Shown: in pieces, positions 41,279 to 50,575 of the stretch
How the letters are laid out: every line of letters begins with the position of its first letter
Position numbering within the stretch: the stretch's first letter is position 1
Origin: Rhizobium bangladeshense
GTDB taxonomy: Bacteria; Pseudomonadota; Alphaproteobacteria; Rhizobiales; Rhizobiaceae
Reading direction: 5' to 3'
DNA length: 54,241 nucleotides
NCBI RefSeq assembly: GCF_001662075.1
Contig: NZ_LYPL01000024.1
Location: forward strand, 1 to 54,241
Made by a program: the position numbers and the translations under genes
The notes under the pieces: generated by a model
Database searches by the model: none
Told to the model about the DNA's origin: nothing
The model's input: only the letters and a program-made list of their open reading frames with translations

Positions 41279-42266
41279 CGCGGCGGTGCAAGCGGCGCCG
41301 CGTCTCCGACGGGCTTTCGGAAAAACTCGCCCGGTAGCTTCTCGCAAAGGCCGAGGCCGAATTGAAGCCGGTCGCTGCCGCGATGTCGGCGAAGGAGGCC
41401 GTCGTCTCGATCACCTTGCGTCGCGCCGTGTTCAGCCGCAGCGCTAGATAATGCACATGAGGCGGCGCGCCGATGCTCTGCTGGAAAAGATCCTGCAGAT
41501 GCCGGGCGCTGATGCCCACCCTCCGGGCGAGCCGCGCCAAAATCAGTGGCTGCTCGATATGCTCCTCCATCAAATGCACCGCCTGCGTCACGCGCGGGTC
41601 ATGCAGGCGCAGTCCCGCCGACGCGGCGGAAAGCATTTCGTCGGCGTGGAAGGAAGGCTGCTCGTAACGGAACAGCCGGCTGACTTCGAGCGCCAGCGAA
41701 TAACCCTGCCGCTGCCGGATCACCTCCAGCATCAGGTCGACGGTCGGCAGCGAACCTGATGTCGTCAGCCGCTTGCCGTCGATGACGAAACGATCCTTCA
41801 CGGCCCTGACCTCGGGATAGGCCAGGGCGAAATCCTCGTAGTCTTCCCAGTGGACGGTCGCCGGCAGTCCGTCGAGCAGGCTTGCTTCGGCGAGCAGCCA
41901 GGTGCCGGACTCAATGCCGGCAACGATGGTGCGGTAGCGGGCTGCCTGCGAGAGCTGCATCTTCAGCGCCGGCGTGGCGCTGCGCCGCCAGTTGTAACTG
42001 GCCAGCACGAACAGCGGCGTCTCCTCGGTCGTCGCCCGGAAACTTCCCTCAGCCGGGACGGCGATGTTGCTGGTGGTAGGGACCGGCGCTCCGTCCGGCG
42101 TCAAGAGCCGCCAGCGATAGAGTTCGCTGCCGGCGATGCGGTTGGCGCCGCGCAGCGGCTCGATGACCGACGCAATCAGGATCAGGTTCGTCTCCGGCAG
42201 CACGAGAAGATCGATATCGAGACGTTCCGTCGATCGCTGCAGCAAGGTCGCCTCCCATTGTTCCAA
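41256..42266 (-). CDS. GlxA/CdhR-type AraC regulator
   Basis: This 336-residue regulator has an N-terminal DJ-1/PfpI-like domain (about residues 15-190, with GIESGTWLLAEASLLDG) and a C-terminal AraC double helix-turn-helix (RLARRVGISARHLQDLFQQS and FADIAAATGFNSASAFARSY). This architecture is that of GlxA, GbdR and CdhR regulators; CdhR controls carnitine dehydrogenase genes in Pseudomonas. It is divergent from the carnitine cluster with an 84-base gap, so it is probably its activator. The DJ-1 domain is a likely sensor for carnitine or a related betaine. Confidence 0.92.
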   Translation of the reverse strand: MEQWEATLLQRSTERLDIDLLVLPETNLILIASVIEPLRGANRIAGSELYRWRLLTPDGAPVPTTSNIAVPAEGSFRATTEETPLFVLASYNWRRSATPALKMQLSQAARYRTIVAGIESGTWLLAEASLLDGLPATVHWEDYEDFALAYPEVRAVKDRFVIDGKRLTTSGSLPTVDLMLEVIRQRQGYSLALEVSRLFRYEQPSFHADEMLSAASAGLRLHDPRVTQAVHLMEEHIEQPLILARLARRVGISARHLQDLFQQSIGAPPHVHYLALRLNTARRKVIETTASFADIAAATGFNSASAFARSYRASFSESPSETRRRLHRRVISSAPT

Positions 42267-42350
42267 TAATGTATCAGCAACTTCCGAAAATGCAAAGCAT
42301 CTCCGTCGATCCTGCCGCGTAATGCCCGATAAGACGGGGAGAACAAAAAT

Positions 42351-43253
42351 ATGCCTCTAGCGATGAATCGCGATGTTTTCATCACCTGTGCCGTCACCGG
42401 CGCCGGCGATACGGTTTCCAAATCCAGCCATGTTCCCATCACTCCCAAGCAGATCGCGGATTCCGCGATCGACGCCGCCAAGGCTGGGGCGGCTGTTGTT
42501 CATTGCCATGTCCGAGATCCGGAAACGGGGGCCGCCAGCCGCCGCAACGAGCTCTACAGGGAGGTCACCGATCGCATCCGCTCGGCCGATATCGACGTCG
42601 TCCTCAATCTGACGGCCGGCATGGGCGGAGATCTGGTTTTCGGCAATGTCGAAAGCCCCCTCCCCGTCAATCAGAAAGGCACTGATATGGCGGGTGCCAG
42701 CGAGCGCGTCAGCCATGTCGCCGAATGCCTGCCCGAGATTTGCACGCTCGACTGCGGCACGATGAACTTCAACCTCGGCGACTATGTCATGACCAACACG
42801 CCGGCCATGCTGCGGGCCATGGCGAGGAAGATGACGGATCTTGGCGTACGGCCGGAGATCGAGGCGTTCGACACCGGACATCTCTGGTTCGCCAAGCAGC
42901 TTGCCGAAGAGGGGCTGATCGAAGACCCGGTGCTGATCCAGCTTTGCATGGGCATTCCATGGGGTGCGCCCGACGATCTCAACACCTTCATGGCAATGGT
43001 CAATAACGTGCCTCCGAGCTGGACCTTCTCGGCCTTTTCGATCGGCCGCAACGCCATGGCCTATCCGGCCGCGGCGGTTCTCGCCGGCGGCAACGTCCGT
43101 GTCGGCCTGGAGGACAATCTCTTCGTCGGCAAAGGACAGCTCGCCACCAATGCGCAGCTCGTCGAAAAGGCGGTGCAGGTGGTGGAAGGCATGGGCGCGC
43201 GCATCATCGGGCCGGAAGATGTGCGCAAGAAGCTGAAGCTGACGAAACGCTGA
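42351..43253 (+). CDS. Beta-keto acid cleavage enzyme (BKACE, DUF849), dehydrocarnitine type
   Basis: This 300-residue protein has zinc ligands H51 and H53 in VVHCHVRDPETG and a likely third ligand in VGLEDNLFVGKG, as in BKACE proteins. The family uses acetyl-CoA to cleave beta-keto acids into acetoacetate and a CoA thioester. Next to carnitine dehydrogenase, the substrate should be 3-dehydrocarnitine, giving betainyl-CoA. ATG 42351 has GGGGAG upstream. It is the first gene of the cluster, with a gap of 7 bases to the next. Confidence 0.93.
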   Translation: MPLAMNRDVFITCAVTGAGDTVSKSSHVPITPKQIADSAIDAAKAGAAVVHCHVRDPETGAASRRNELYREVTDRIRSADIDVVLNLTAGMGGDLVFGNVESPLPVNQKGTDMAGASERVSHVAECLPEICTLDCGTMNFNLGDYVMTNTPAMLRAMARKMTDLGVRPEIEAFDTGHLWFAKQLAEEGLIEDPVLIQLCMGIPWGAPDDLNTFMAMVNNVPPSWTFSAFSIGRNAMAYPAAAVLAGGNVRVGLEDNLFVGKGQLATNAQLVEKAVQVVEGMGARIIGPEDVRKKLKLTKR

Positions 43254-43260
43254 GGATATC

Positions 43261-44751
43261 ATGACCAAGATCAGCAAGGCGGCCTGTATCGGCGGCGGCG
43301 TCATCGGTGGCGGATGGATCGCCCGTTTCCTGCTGGCCGGCATCGACGTCGATGTGTTCGACCCGCATCCGGAAGCCGGCAGAATCGTCGGCGAGGTCAT
43401 CGCCAATGCCGAAAAAGCCTATGCCATGCTGACCGGCGCGCCTCTGCCGCCGCGCGGCAGGCTCCGTTTCTGCCAGACGCTGGCGGAAGCCGTCACTGAC
43501 GCCGACTGGATCCAGGAAAGCGTGCCGGAAAGGCTCGATCTCAAGCGCGGCGTGCTGAGCGAGATCGATGCGGCGGCGCGGCCGGATGCGTTGATCGGCT
43601 CGTCCACCTCGGGCCTGTTGCCGACCGATCTGCAGCGCGACATGAAGCATCCTGAACGCCTCTTCGTCGCGCACCCTTATAACCCGGTCTATCTGCTGCC
43701 GCTCGTCGAAATCGTCGGCGGCGAGAAGACCGCGGCGGCGACCATCCGGGCGGCGATGGAAAGACTGCCGCCGATCGGCATGAAGGGCGTCCACATCGCC
43801 AAGGAGATCGAGGCCTTCGTCGGTGACCGGCTGCTCGAAGCGCTCTGGCGCGAGGCGCTCTGGCTCATCCACGACGACATCTGCACCGTCGAGACGCTCG
43901 ACGACGTCATCCGCTATTCCTTCGGCCTGCGCTGGGCGCAGATGGGCCTGTTCCAGACCTACCGCATCGCCGGCGGCGAGGCCGGCATGCGCCATTTCCT
44001 CGCTCAGTTCGGCCCCTGTCTCGCCTGGCCCTGGACCAAGCTCACCGATGTCGTCGACCTCGACGACGCCCTAATTGAAAAGATCGGCCGGCAATCCGAC
44101 GAACAGGCGGCGGGGATGTCAATCCGCGAACTCGAACGGATCCGCGACGAAAATCTCGTCGGCATCCTGCAGGCGCTGAAGGGTGGTGATGGCGGCAAGG
44201 GCTGGGGCGCCGGCAAGCTGCTGAAGGACTTCGAGCAATCGCTTTGGGCGCAAGGCGGAGGCGAGACCATGCCCGCCGATCCTTCGAGGCCGCTGCGGCT
44301 TGTCGAAACCAAAGTGAGCCCGGCCTGGGTCGACTATAACGGCCATATGACCGAGCACCGCTATCTGCAGGTCTTCGGCGATACATCCGATGCATTGCTG
44401 CGTCTCGTCGGCGTCGACCTTGCCTATGTCGAGGCGGGGCACAGCTATTATACGGTGGAAAGCCATATCCGCCATCTCGGCGAGGCGAAGCTCGGGCAGG
44501 CGATCCATTCGGCCTGCCAGATCCTGACCGCCGACGAGAAACGGCTGCATGTCTTTCACACTCTGCACGACACGGCGACGAACGAGCTCATCGCGACCGC
44601 CGAGCAGATGTTGCTGCACGTCGACAGCAGGGAAGGCAAAGCAGTGGCGGCACCGGCCGCGGTGCTCGACAGGGTGAAGGTGATTGCCGCGTTCCATGCG
44701 GAACTGGCGCTGCCTGAGGGCGCTGGCCGTCACGTCGGCCAGAGGCGGTAG
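43261..44751 (+). CDS. lcdH: Carnitine 3-dehydrogenase fused to betainyl-CoA thioesterase
   Basis: This 496-residue protein has an N-terminal 3-hydroxyacyl-CoA-dehydrogenase-like part (Rossmann GGGVIGGGWIARFLLAG at 11-27; catalytic histidine in VAHPYNPVYLLPLVEIVGG; to about residue 320). A hot-dog thioesterase follows (about 345-485, with VDYNGHMTEHRYL). The first oxidises L-carnitine to 3-dehydrocarnitine with NAD, and the second hydrolyses the betainyl-CoA made by BKACE, giving glycine betaine. Such fusions are known in rhizobia. It has ribosome coupling to BKACE and a 9-base gap to the next gene. Confidence 0.93.
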   Translation: MTKISKAACIGGGVIGGGWIARFLLAGIDVDVFDPHPEAGRIVGEVIANAEKAYAMLTGAPLPPRGRLRFCQTLAEAVTDADWIQESVPERLDLKRGVLSEIDAAARPDALIGSSTSGLLPTDLQRDMKHPERLFVAHPYNPVYLLPLVEIVGGEKTAAATIRAAMERLPPIGMKGVHIAKEIEAFVGDRLLEALWREALWLIHDDICTVETLDDVIRYSFGLRWAQMGLFQTYRIAGGEAGMRHFLAQFGPCLAWPWTKLTDVVDLDDALIEKIGRQSDEQAAGMSIRELERIRDENLVGILQALKGGDGGKGWGAGKLLKDFEQSLWAQGGGETMPADPSRPLRLVETKVSPAWVDYNGHMTEHRYLQVFGDTSDALLRLVGVDLAYVEAGHSYYTVESHIRHLGEAKLGQAIHSACQILTADEKRLHVFHTLHDTATNELIATAEQMLLHVDSREGKAVAAPAAVLDRVKVIAAFHAELALPEGAGRHVGQRR

Positions 44752-44760
44752 GAGAACGGT

Positions 44761-45921
44761 ATGGATTTCGGTCTCAGCCAGGAACAGGAAATGATCGTCG
44801 AGACGGTTCGTGCCTTCGTCGAAACCGAAATCTATCCGCATGAGAACGAGATCGAGCGCAGCGGTATCGTCCCGCCGGAACTTGGCCGCGAGATCCAGCG
44901 CAAATGCATCGAGCTCGGTTTTTACGCCTGCAATTTTCCCGAAGAGATCGGCGGCGCCGGCCTCGATCATGTCACCTTCACGCTGGTCGAACGGGAACTC
45001 GGGCGCGGCTCGCTGGGTCTGACGGTTTTCTTCGGCCGGCCTTCCGGCATCCTGATGGCCTGCGAGGGCGAGCAGCGCGAACGCTACCTGCTGCCGGCGG
45101 TGCGCGGCGAGAAGATCGATGCGCTTGCCATCACCGAGCCCGACGCCGGTTCTGACATGCGCGGCATGAAATGCGCTGCCCGCCGCGATGGCGGCGACTT
45201 CGTGCTCAACGGTACGAAACACTTCATCTCGCATGCCGATGTCGCCGATTTCGTGATTGTCTTCGCCGCCACAGGCGAGGAGGAAACGTCGAAAGGCATC
45301 AAGAAGAAGATCACCGCCTTTCTCGTCGATCGCGGCACGCCTGGATTCGAGATCCTCAAAGGCTATGATTCCGTTTCGCATCGCGGCTACCATAACTCTA
45401 CCCTCAGCTTTACCGATTGCCGGATCCCTGAAGCCCAGGTGCTGGGCGAGGTGCATCGCGGCTTCGATATCGCCAATCAATGGCTCTACGGCACACGGCT
45501 GACGGTCGCCGCCACCTGCGTCGGCCGGGCGCGGCGCGTCTTCGAGATGGCCCTCCCCTATGCCGCCGAACGCAAGCAGTTCGGCAAGCCGATCGGCGCC
45601 AATCAGGGCGTGTCGTTTAAGCTTGCCGATATGATCACCGAGATCGACGCCGCCGACTGGCTGACGCTTGCCGCCGCTTGGCGGATCGATGCCGGCCTTG
45701 CCGCGGACCGGCAAATTGCCTCGGCCAAGCTCTATGCCTCTGAAATGCTGGCCCGCGTGACGGATGAAGCGATCCAGATCTTCGGCGGCATGGGCCTGAT
45801 GGACGACCTGCCGCTTGCCCGCTTCTGGCGCGATGCGCGCGTCGAGCGCATCTGGGACGGCACCTCGGAAATCCAGCGGCACATCATCAGCCGCGATCTG
45901 CTGCGGCCCCTGGGAGCGTGA
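44761..45921 (+). CDS. Acyl-CoA dehydrogenase, probably for gamma-butyrobetainyl-CoA
   Basis: This 386-residue flavoprotein has the family signatures ALAITEPDAGSDMRGMKCAA and, at the end, WDGTSEIQRHIISRDLL. In medium-chain relatives the catalytic glutamate sits in the YEGT stretch; here the residue is D (WDGT), so the base may be at another site or be the aspartate. Position between the carnitine dehydrogenase fusion and the CoA synthetase suggests oxidation of gamma-butyrobetainyl-CoA to crotonobetainyl-CoA, a reaction of the CaiA type run in reverse. The substrate is inferred from context only. Confidence 0.9.
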   Translation: MDFGLSQEQEMIVETVRAFVETEIYPHENEIERSGIVPPELGREIQRKCIELGFYACNFPEEIGGAGLDHVTFTLVERELGRGSLGLTVFFGRPSGILMACEGEQRERYLLPAVRGEKIDALAITEPDAGSDMRGMKCAARRDGGDFVLNGTKHFISHADVADFVIVFAATGEEETSKGIKKKITAFLVDRGTPGFEILKGYDSVSHRGYHNSTLSFTDCRIPEAQVLGEVHRGFDIANQWLYGTRLTVAATCVGRARRVFEMALPYAAERKQFGKPIGANQGVSFKLADMITEIDAADWLTLAAAWRIDAGLAADRQIASAKLYASEMLARVTDEAIQIFGGMGLMDDLPLARFWRDARVERIWDGTSEIQRHIISRDLLRPLGA

Positions 45922-45925
45922 GCCG

Positions 45926-47980
45926 ATGACCCCTCGCCCGCTCGACCGCCTGCTCAGACCGCAAACGATCGCCGTCTTCGGCGGCCGCGAGGCGCGCCGG
46001 GTGATCGAGCAGTGCGATCGCATGGGTTTTGCAGGCGAGATCTGGCCTGTTCATCCCAAATTGGACGAGGTGCTCGGGCGGCCCTGCTATCGCTCGCTAT
46101 CCGATCTGCCACGCGCACCGGACGCCGCCTTCGTCGGCGTCAATCGAACCCTTACCGTCGACATCGTTCATGGCCTTTCGCGCGCCGGCGCCGGCGGCGC
46201 GGTTTGTTATGCATCGGGCTTCAGCGAGGCGACGGCGGAGCTTGCCGATGGCGCCGAACTGCAGCAGGCTCTTGTAGCGGCGGCCGGCGACATGCCGATC
46301 CTCGGGCCGAACTGCTACGGGCTGATCAACGGCCTCGATGGCGCGCTTCTCTGGCCCGACCAGCACGGCATGAAGCGTATCGAACACGGCGTGGCGATCC
46401 TCACGCAGTCTTCCAATATCGCGATCAACCTGACCATGCAGACTCGCGGGCTGCCGATCGCCTATGTGGTCACGGCAGGCAACCAGGCGCAGACATCGCT
46501 TGCGGATGTCGCCTGCGCGCTCATGGACGATCCGCGGGTCTCGGCGGTCGGCCTGCACGTCGAAGGTTTCGGCGATCTCTCCGCCCTTGAACGACTGGCC
46601 ACCATTGCCGGCCGGTTGAAGAAGCCGGTCGTCGTGCTCAAGGTCGGCAGGTCCGAGCAGGCAAGACATGCGGCGGTATCGCACACCGCCTCGCTTGCCG
46701 GCAGCGATGCGGTAGCGGACGCCGTGCTCGCTCGCCTCGGTATAGGCCGTGTCCAGAGCCTGCCGGCCTTGCTCGAAACGCTGAAGCTGCTGCATGTCGC
46801 CGGTCCTCTCCCCGGCCATTCGATCTCGTCCATGAGTTGCTCCGGCGGCGAGGCTTCGTTGATGGCGGACGCCGCCGTCGGCCGCAAGGTGGAATTCCCG
46901 GCCTTGCAGCCGCAGCAATTGCCGCGTCTGCGGCGGGCTCTTGGCGAGATGGTGACGCTCTCCAATCCGCTCGACTACCACACTTTCGTGTGGGGTGATT
47001 TCACCCGCCAGACAGAGGCCTTCAGCGCCATGTTTGCAGGCGGTAATGCCCTCAATCTCGTTGTTCTCGATTTCCCGCGGGGCGACCGCTGTGATGCGTC
47101 CGAATGGGCGACGACGGCGGATGCGGTCATCGCGGCGACTTCCGCCACCGGCGCGCTGGCCGGTCTTCTCGCGACCCTGCCCGAAAATATGCCGGAGCCG
47201 GTCGCCGATCGACTGATGGCCAATGGCATCGTCGCTTTCTCCGGTATCGATGAAGCCATAGCTGCGGCGGAAGTCGCCGCCGGCATTGGCCAAGCTTGGA
47301 ATAGCCCGCCTCCCCTGCCGCTGCTCGACGTCGCCCCCACGGCCGGCGAAATCGAGACGCTGACGGAGAGCGAGGCGAAGGCCGAGCTTGCCGCCTGCGG
47401 CCTCCCTGTTCCCTGGGGGCTGCAGGCTTTTTCTCCCCGCGAAGCCGCCAAGCAGGCCGAACGGCTCGGCTTCCCCGTCGCTCTTAAGGGGCTCGGCATA
47501 GCGCACAAGACCGAGGCAGGGGCGGTCGTGCTCAACCTCAGGAGTTCGGAGGCGGTATCGGATGCGGCAGCGGCGATGGCCTGCGATGCCGGTTATCTCG
47601 TCGAGAAGATGGTCGGTCCTCCGGTGGCGGAACTCATCGTAGGCGCCACCCGCGATCCCGTCTTCGGATTGTCGCTGACATTGGGAGCGGGCGGAATTTT
47701 CGTGGAATTGCTCGAAGATTCCGTCATCCTGCCGCTTCCGACGACGAAAACCGAGATCTATTCTGCGATTTCGCGTCTCAAGATTGCGAAATTGATTCAT
47801 GGCTATCGCGGCCGGCCAAGGGGCGATCTCGAAGCCGCCGTCGATGCTGTCGCAGCTACGGCAGAATATGTCGTAACGAATGCGGTGCGCCTGGAGGAAC
47901 TGGACCTTAATCCCTTGATGGTTCTTCCCGAAGGGCTCGGTGTTGTTGCTATTGATGCTCTCATACGGCGAAGGAGGTAG
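45926..47980 (+). CDS. ADP-forming acyl-CoA synthetase, probably for a betaine
   Basis: This 684-residue protein starts at ATG 45926 (MTPRPLDRLLRPQTIAVFGG), four bases after the dehydrogenase stop. It has an N-terminal CoA-binding domain (about 1-130), a succinyl-CoA-ligase-like middle part with the active histidine in VSHTASLAGSDAV, and a C-terminal ATP-grasp domain (about 465-684, with ALKGLGIAHKTEAGAVVLNL). Such enzymes couple ATP to CoA thioester formation with ADP release. Here it probably activates gamma-butyrobetaine, crotonobetaine or carnitine, doing the job of CaiC or CaiB from another family. Confidence 0.9.
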   Translation: MTPRPLDRLLRPQTIAVFGGREARRVIEQCDRMGFAGEIWPVHPKLDEVLGRPCYRSLSDLPRAPDAAFVGVNRTLTVDIVHGLSRAGAGGAVCYASGFSEATAELADGAELQQALVAAAGDMPILGPNCYGLINGLDGALLWPDQHGMKRIEHGVAILTQSSNIAINLTMQTRGLPIAYVVTAGNQAQTSLADVACALMDDPRVSAVGLHVEGFGDLSALERLATIAGRLKKPVVVLKVGRSEQARHAAVSHTASLAGSDAVADAVLARLGIGRVQSLPALLETLKLLHVAGPLPGHSISSMSCSGGEASLMADAAVGRKVEFPALQPQQLPRLRRALGEMVTLSNPLDYHTFVWGDFTRQTEAFSAMFAGGNALNLVVLDFPRGDRCDASEWATTADAVIAATSATGALAGLLATLPENMPEPVADRLMANGIVAFSGIDEAIAAAEVAAGIGQAWNSPPPLPLLDVAPTAGEIETLTESEAKAELAACGLPVPWGLQAFSPREAAKQAERLGFPVALKGLGIAHKTEAGAVVLNLRSSEAVSDAAAAMACDAGYLVEKMVGPPVAELIVGATRDPVFGLSLTLGAGGIFVELLEDSVILPLPTTKTEIYSAISRLKIAKLIHGYRGRPRGDLEAAVDAVAATAEYVVTNAVRLEELDLNPLMVLPEGLGVVAIDALIRRRR

Positions 47981-47987
47981 CACGGGT

Positions 47988-48770
47988 TTGAGCGACCATA
48001 TTGGCACACGACGTGACGGCGGCGTGCTGGAAGTCGTCATCGACCGGCCGAAGGCGAACGCCATCGACCTTGCGACCAGCCGTGCCATGGGATTGATCTT
48101 CCGGGATTTTCGCGACGATCCTGAGTTGCGCGTCGCCATCGTGACGGGCGCCGGCGAAAAATTCTTCTGCGCCGGATGGGATCTCAAGGCGGCTGCGTCA
48201 GGCGATGCGGTCGATGGCGATTACGGAGTGGGCGGCTTCGGGGGGCTGCAGGAACTGCGCGACTTGAACAAGCCCGTCATCGCAGCCGTGAACGGCATCT
48301 GTTGCGGCGGCGGACTGGAGATAGCGCTTTCGGCCGATCTGATCATCGCCGCAGAGCATGCGAGTTTTGCCCTGCCGGAAATCCGTTCGGGCACGGTCGC
48401 CGATGCGGCCTCGATCAAGCTGCCGAAGCGCATTCCCTATCATATCGCCATGGACATGCTTTTGACGGGGCGCTTGCTCGACGTGCACGAGGCGCATCGC
48501 TGGGGCTTCGTCAATGAGGTTGTGCCGGCCGAAGGGCTGATGGGGAGAGCCTGGGAACTCGCCCGCCTGCTCGAAAGCGGGCCGCCGCTCGTCTATGCGG
48601 CCATCAAGGAAATCGTACGCGAAGCGGAGGGTTCGACGTTCCAGACTGCCATGAACAAAATCACCAAGCGACAGTTTGCGACGGTCGACAGGCTCTATTC
48701 GAGCGAAGATCAATTGGAAGGCGCGCGGGCCTTTGCCGAGAAGCGAAGCCCTATTTGGAAAGGAAAGTAA
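47988..48770 (+). CDS. caiD: Carnitinyl-CoA dehydratase / crotonobetainyl-CoA hydratase
   Basis: This 260-residue enoyl-CoA hydratase is close to CaiD throughout: VVIDRPKANAIDLATSRAMG, AIVTGAGEKFFCAGWDLKAA, PVIAAVNGICCGGGLEIALS, SFALPEIRSG, and the ending AFAEKRSPIWKGK. The two active-site glutamate positions of CaiD (in GGGLEIAL and ALPEI) are kept. It adds water to crotonobetainyl-CoA to form carnitinyl-CoA, or the reverse. The best start is TTG 47988 (read as MSDHIGTRR), with AAGGAGG upstream; the upstream frame does not match the family. It follows the synthetase stop by 7 bases. Confidence 0.92.
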   Translation: MSDHIGTRRDGGVLEVVIDRPKANAIDLATSRAMGLIFRDFRDDPELRVAIVTGAGEKFFCAGWDLKAAASGDAVDGDYGVGGFGGLQELRDLNKPVIAAVNGICCGGGLEIALSADLIIAAEHASFALPEIRSGTVADAASIKLPKRIPYHIAMDMLLTGRLLDVHEAHRWGFVNEVVPAEGLMGRAWELARLLESGPPLVYAAIKEIVREAEGSTFQTAMNKITKRQFATVDRLYSSEDQLEGARAFAEKRSPIWKGK

Positions 48771-48888
48771 GAGGCGGCGGCAACCGCAGCATTTTCCCGC
48801 ATGATGCGGGCACCGGAGGTGGAGAGGAAACCGCCTGCCGATCCTGCCCGGAAGTTCTGTCAACGCACCACAAAGAAGGAACAGGGGA

Positions 48889-50478
48889 ATGAACGACTAT
48901 ACCAAATATCTCACAAGCCGCGTCACTGCGGGCGGATTGAGCCGCCGCGAATTCATGGGACGCGCCATGGCGGCCGGCATCACCCTTGCCGTCGCCGACA
49001 AGCTGTTCACCGAAAGCGCCGAAGCCGCCGAACCGAAACGCGGCGGCCACCTGAAGCTTGGCCTCGAAGGTGGTGCCGCCACCGATTCCAAGGATCCGGC
49101 GAAATTCCTGTCGCAGGTCATGTTCTGCATCGGCCGCTGCTGGGGCGACATGCTGGTCGAATCCGATCCGCTGACGGGTGCCGCCGTTCCGTCGCTTGCC
49201 GAATCCTGGGAACCATCGAAGGATGCCGTCACCTGGACCTTCAAGATCCGCAAGGGGGTCAAGTTCCACGATGGCAAGGAACTGACGATCGACGACGTCG
49301 TCGCGACGCTGAAGCGTCATACCGATGCGAAGTCGGAATCCGGAGCGCTCGGTGTCCTCGGTTCGATCAAGGAGATCAAGGCCGACGGCGGCAATCTCGT
49401 GCTGACGCTCAGCGAAGGCAATGCCGACATGCCGCTGCTGCTGTCGGACTATCATCTGGTCATCCAGCCGAATGGCGGCGTCGACGATCCGCTGGCCTCG
49501 ATCGGCACGGGCCCGTACAAGCTGACGAGCTTCGAGCCTGGCGTGCGCGCCACCTTCGAGAAGAACAAGGACGACTGGCGCAGCGACCGGGGTTATGTCG
49601 ACTCGATCGAGATCATCGGCATGAACGACGCGACCGCCCGTATCGCCGCACTGTCGTCCGGCCAGGTGCACTACATCAATCGCGTCGATCCGAAGACCGT
49701 CAACCTGTTGAAGCGCGCCCCCAACGTCGAGATCCTCGCGACCGCCGGTCGCGGCCATTACGTCTTCATCATGCATTGCGACAAGGCGCCGTTCGACAAC
49801 AACGATCTGCGCCTGGCGCTCAAATACGCCATGGACCGCGAGACCATGGTGGAGAAGATCCTCGGCGGCTACGGCAAGGTCGGCAACGACTTCCCGATCA
49901 ACTCCACCTATGCGCTGTTCCCCGAGGGCATCGAGCAGCGGGTCTACGATCCCGACAAGGCGGCCTTCCACTACAAGAAGTCGGGCCATAGTGGCTCGGT
50001 GCTGCTGCGCACCTCCGAAGTCGCCTTCCCCGGCGGCGTCGATGCGGCCGTGCTCTATCAGGAAAGCTGCAAGAAGGCCGGCATCGAGATCGAGGTCAAA
50101 CGCGAACCGGGCGACGGCTACTGGACCAATGTCTGGAACGTCCAGCCCTTCTCGACGTCTTATTGGGGCGGTCGTCCGACGCAGGACCAGATGTATTCCA
50201 CCGCCTATCTCTCGACGGCGGACTGGAACGACACCAAGTTCAAGCGTCCCGACTTCGACAAGCTGCTGTTGCAAGCCCGCTCCGAGCTTGATGAAGCCAA
50301 ACGCAAGGACATGTATCGTACCATGGCTATGATGGTGCGCGATGAAGGCGGCGTGATCCTGCCGATGTTCAACGACTTCGTGAACGCCTCCACCAAGCAG
50401 GTGAAGGGCTATGTCCACGATATCGGCAACGACATGTCGAATGGATACGTCGCAACCCGCGTCTGGCTGGACGCCTGA
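48889..50478 (+). CDS. Tat-exported Dpp/Opp-type ABC binding protein
   Basis: This 529-residue SBP_bac_5 protein has a twin-arginine signal (LSRREFMGRAMAAGITLAVA, about residues 17-45), so it is probably exported folded. The mature part shows the family pattern LAESWEPSKDAVTWTFKIRK and FHDGKELTIDDV. These proteins bind peptides, but also opines, nickel or other small molecules. It follows the CaiD-like gene by 118 bases and precedes two permeases and a double ATPase. Given the enzymes, the ligand may be a betaine, carnitine or its ester or conjugate; this is inference. Confidence 0.92.
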   Translation: MNDYTKYLTSRVTAGGLSRREFMGRAMAAGITLAVADKLFTESAEAAEPKRGGHLKLGLEGGAATDSKDPAKFLSQVMFCIGRCWGDMLVESDPLTGAAVPSLAESWEPSKDAVTWTFKIRKGVKFHDGKELTIDDVVATLKRHTDAKSESGALGVLGSIKEIKADGGNLVLTLSEGNADMPLLLSDYHLVIQPNGGVDDPLASIGTGPYKLTSFEPGVRATFEKNKDDWRSDRGYVDSIEIIGMNDATARIAALSSGQVHYINRVDPKTVNLLKRAPNVEILATAGRGHYVFIMHCDKAPFDNNDLRLALKYAMDRETMVEKILGGYGKVGNDFPINSTYALFPEGIEQRVYDPDKAAFHYKKSGHSGSVLLRTSEVAFPGGVDAAVLYQESCKKAGIEIEVKREPGDGYWTNVWNVQPFSTSYWGGRPTQDQMYSTAYLSTADWNDTKFKRPDFDKLLLQARSELDEAKRKDMYRTMAMMVRDEGGVILPMFNDFVNASTKQVKGYVHDIGNDMSNGYVATRVWLDA

Positions 50479-50518
50479 TGGCATGGGGCGCAGCGCCCCT
50501 CCGATCTCCGACGAAGCT

Positions 50519-50546
50519 GGGACCGTGGGAAGAAAACCCGCGGTCC
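50519..50546 (+). promoter_or_regulatory. Intergenic hairpin after the Dpp-type binding protein gene
   Basis: GGACCG pairs with CGGTCC and GGG with CCC, around one mismatch and an A-rich 7-base loop. It lies 40 bases past the binding-protein stop and before the permease, a place for partial termination that gives excess binding protein. Confidence 0.55.
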
Positions 50547-50575
50547 TCCCGACGTTTTAGCCAAAGGCACTAGCC

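Noticed and set aside
44119..48187. Long minus-strand ORFs (634 and 696 codons) over the carnitine genes
   Set aside because: Both are antisense frames of well-supported enzymes and show no family pattern.
48751..50484. 577-codon minus-strand ORF over the Dpp-type binding protein
   Set aside because: The plus-strand frame has a Tat signal and clear SBP_bac_5 sequence; the minus frame is a codon-bias shadow.
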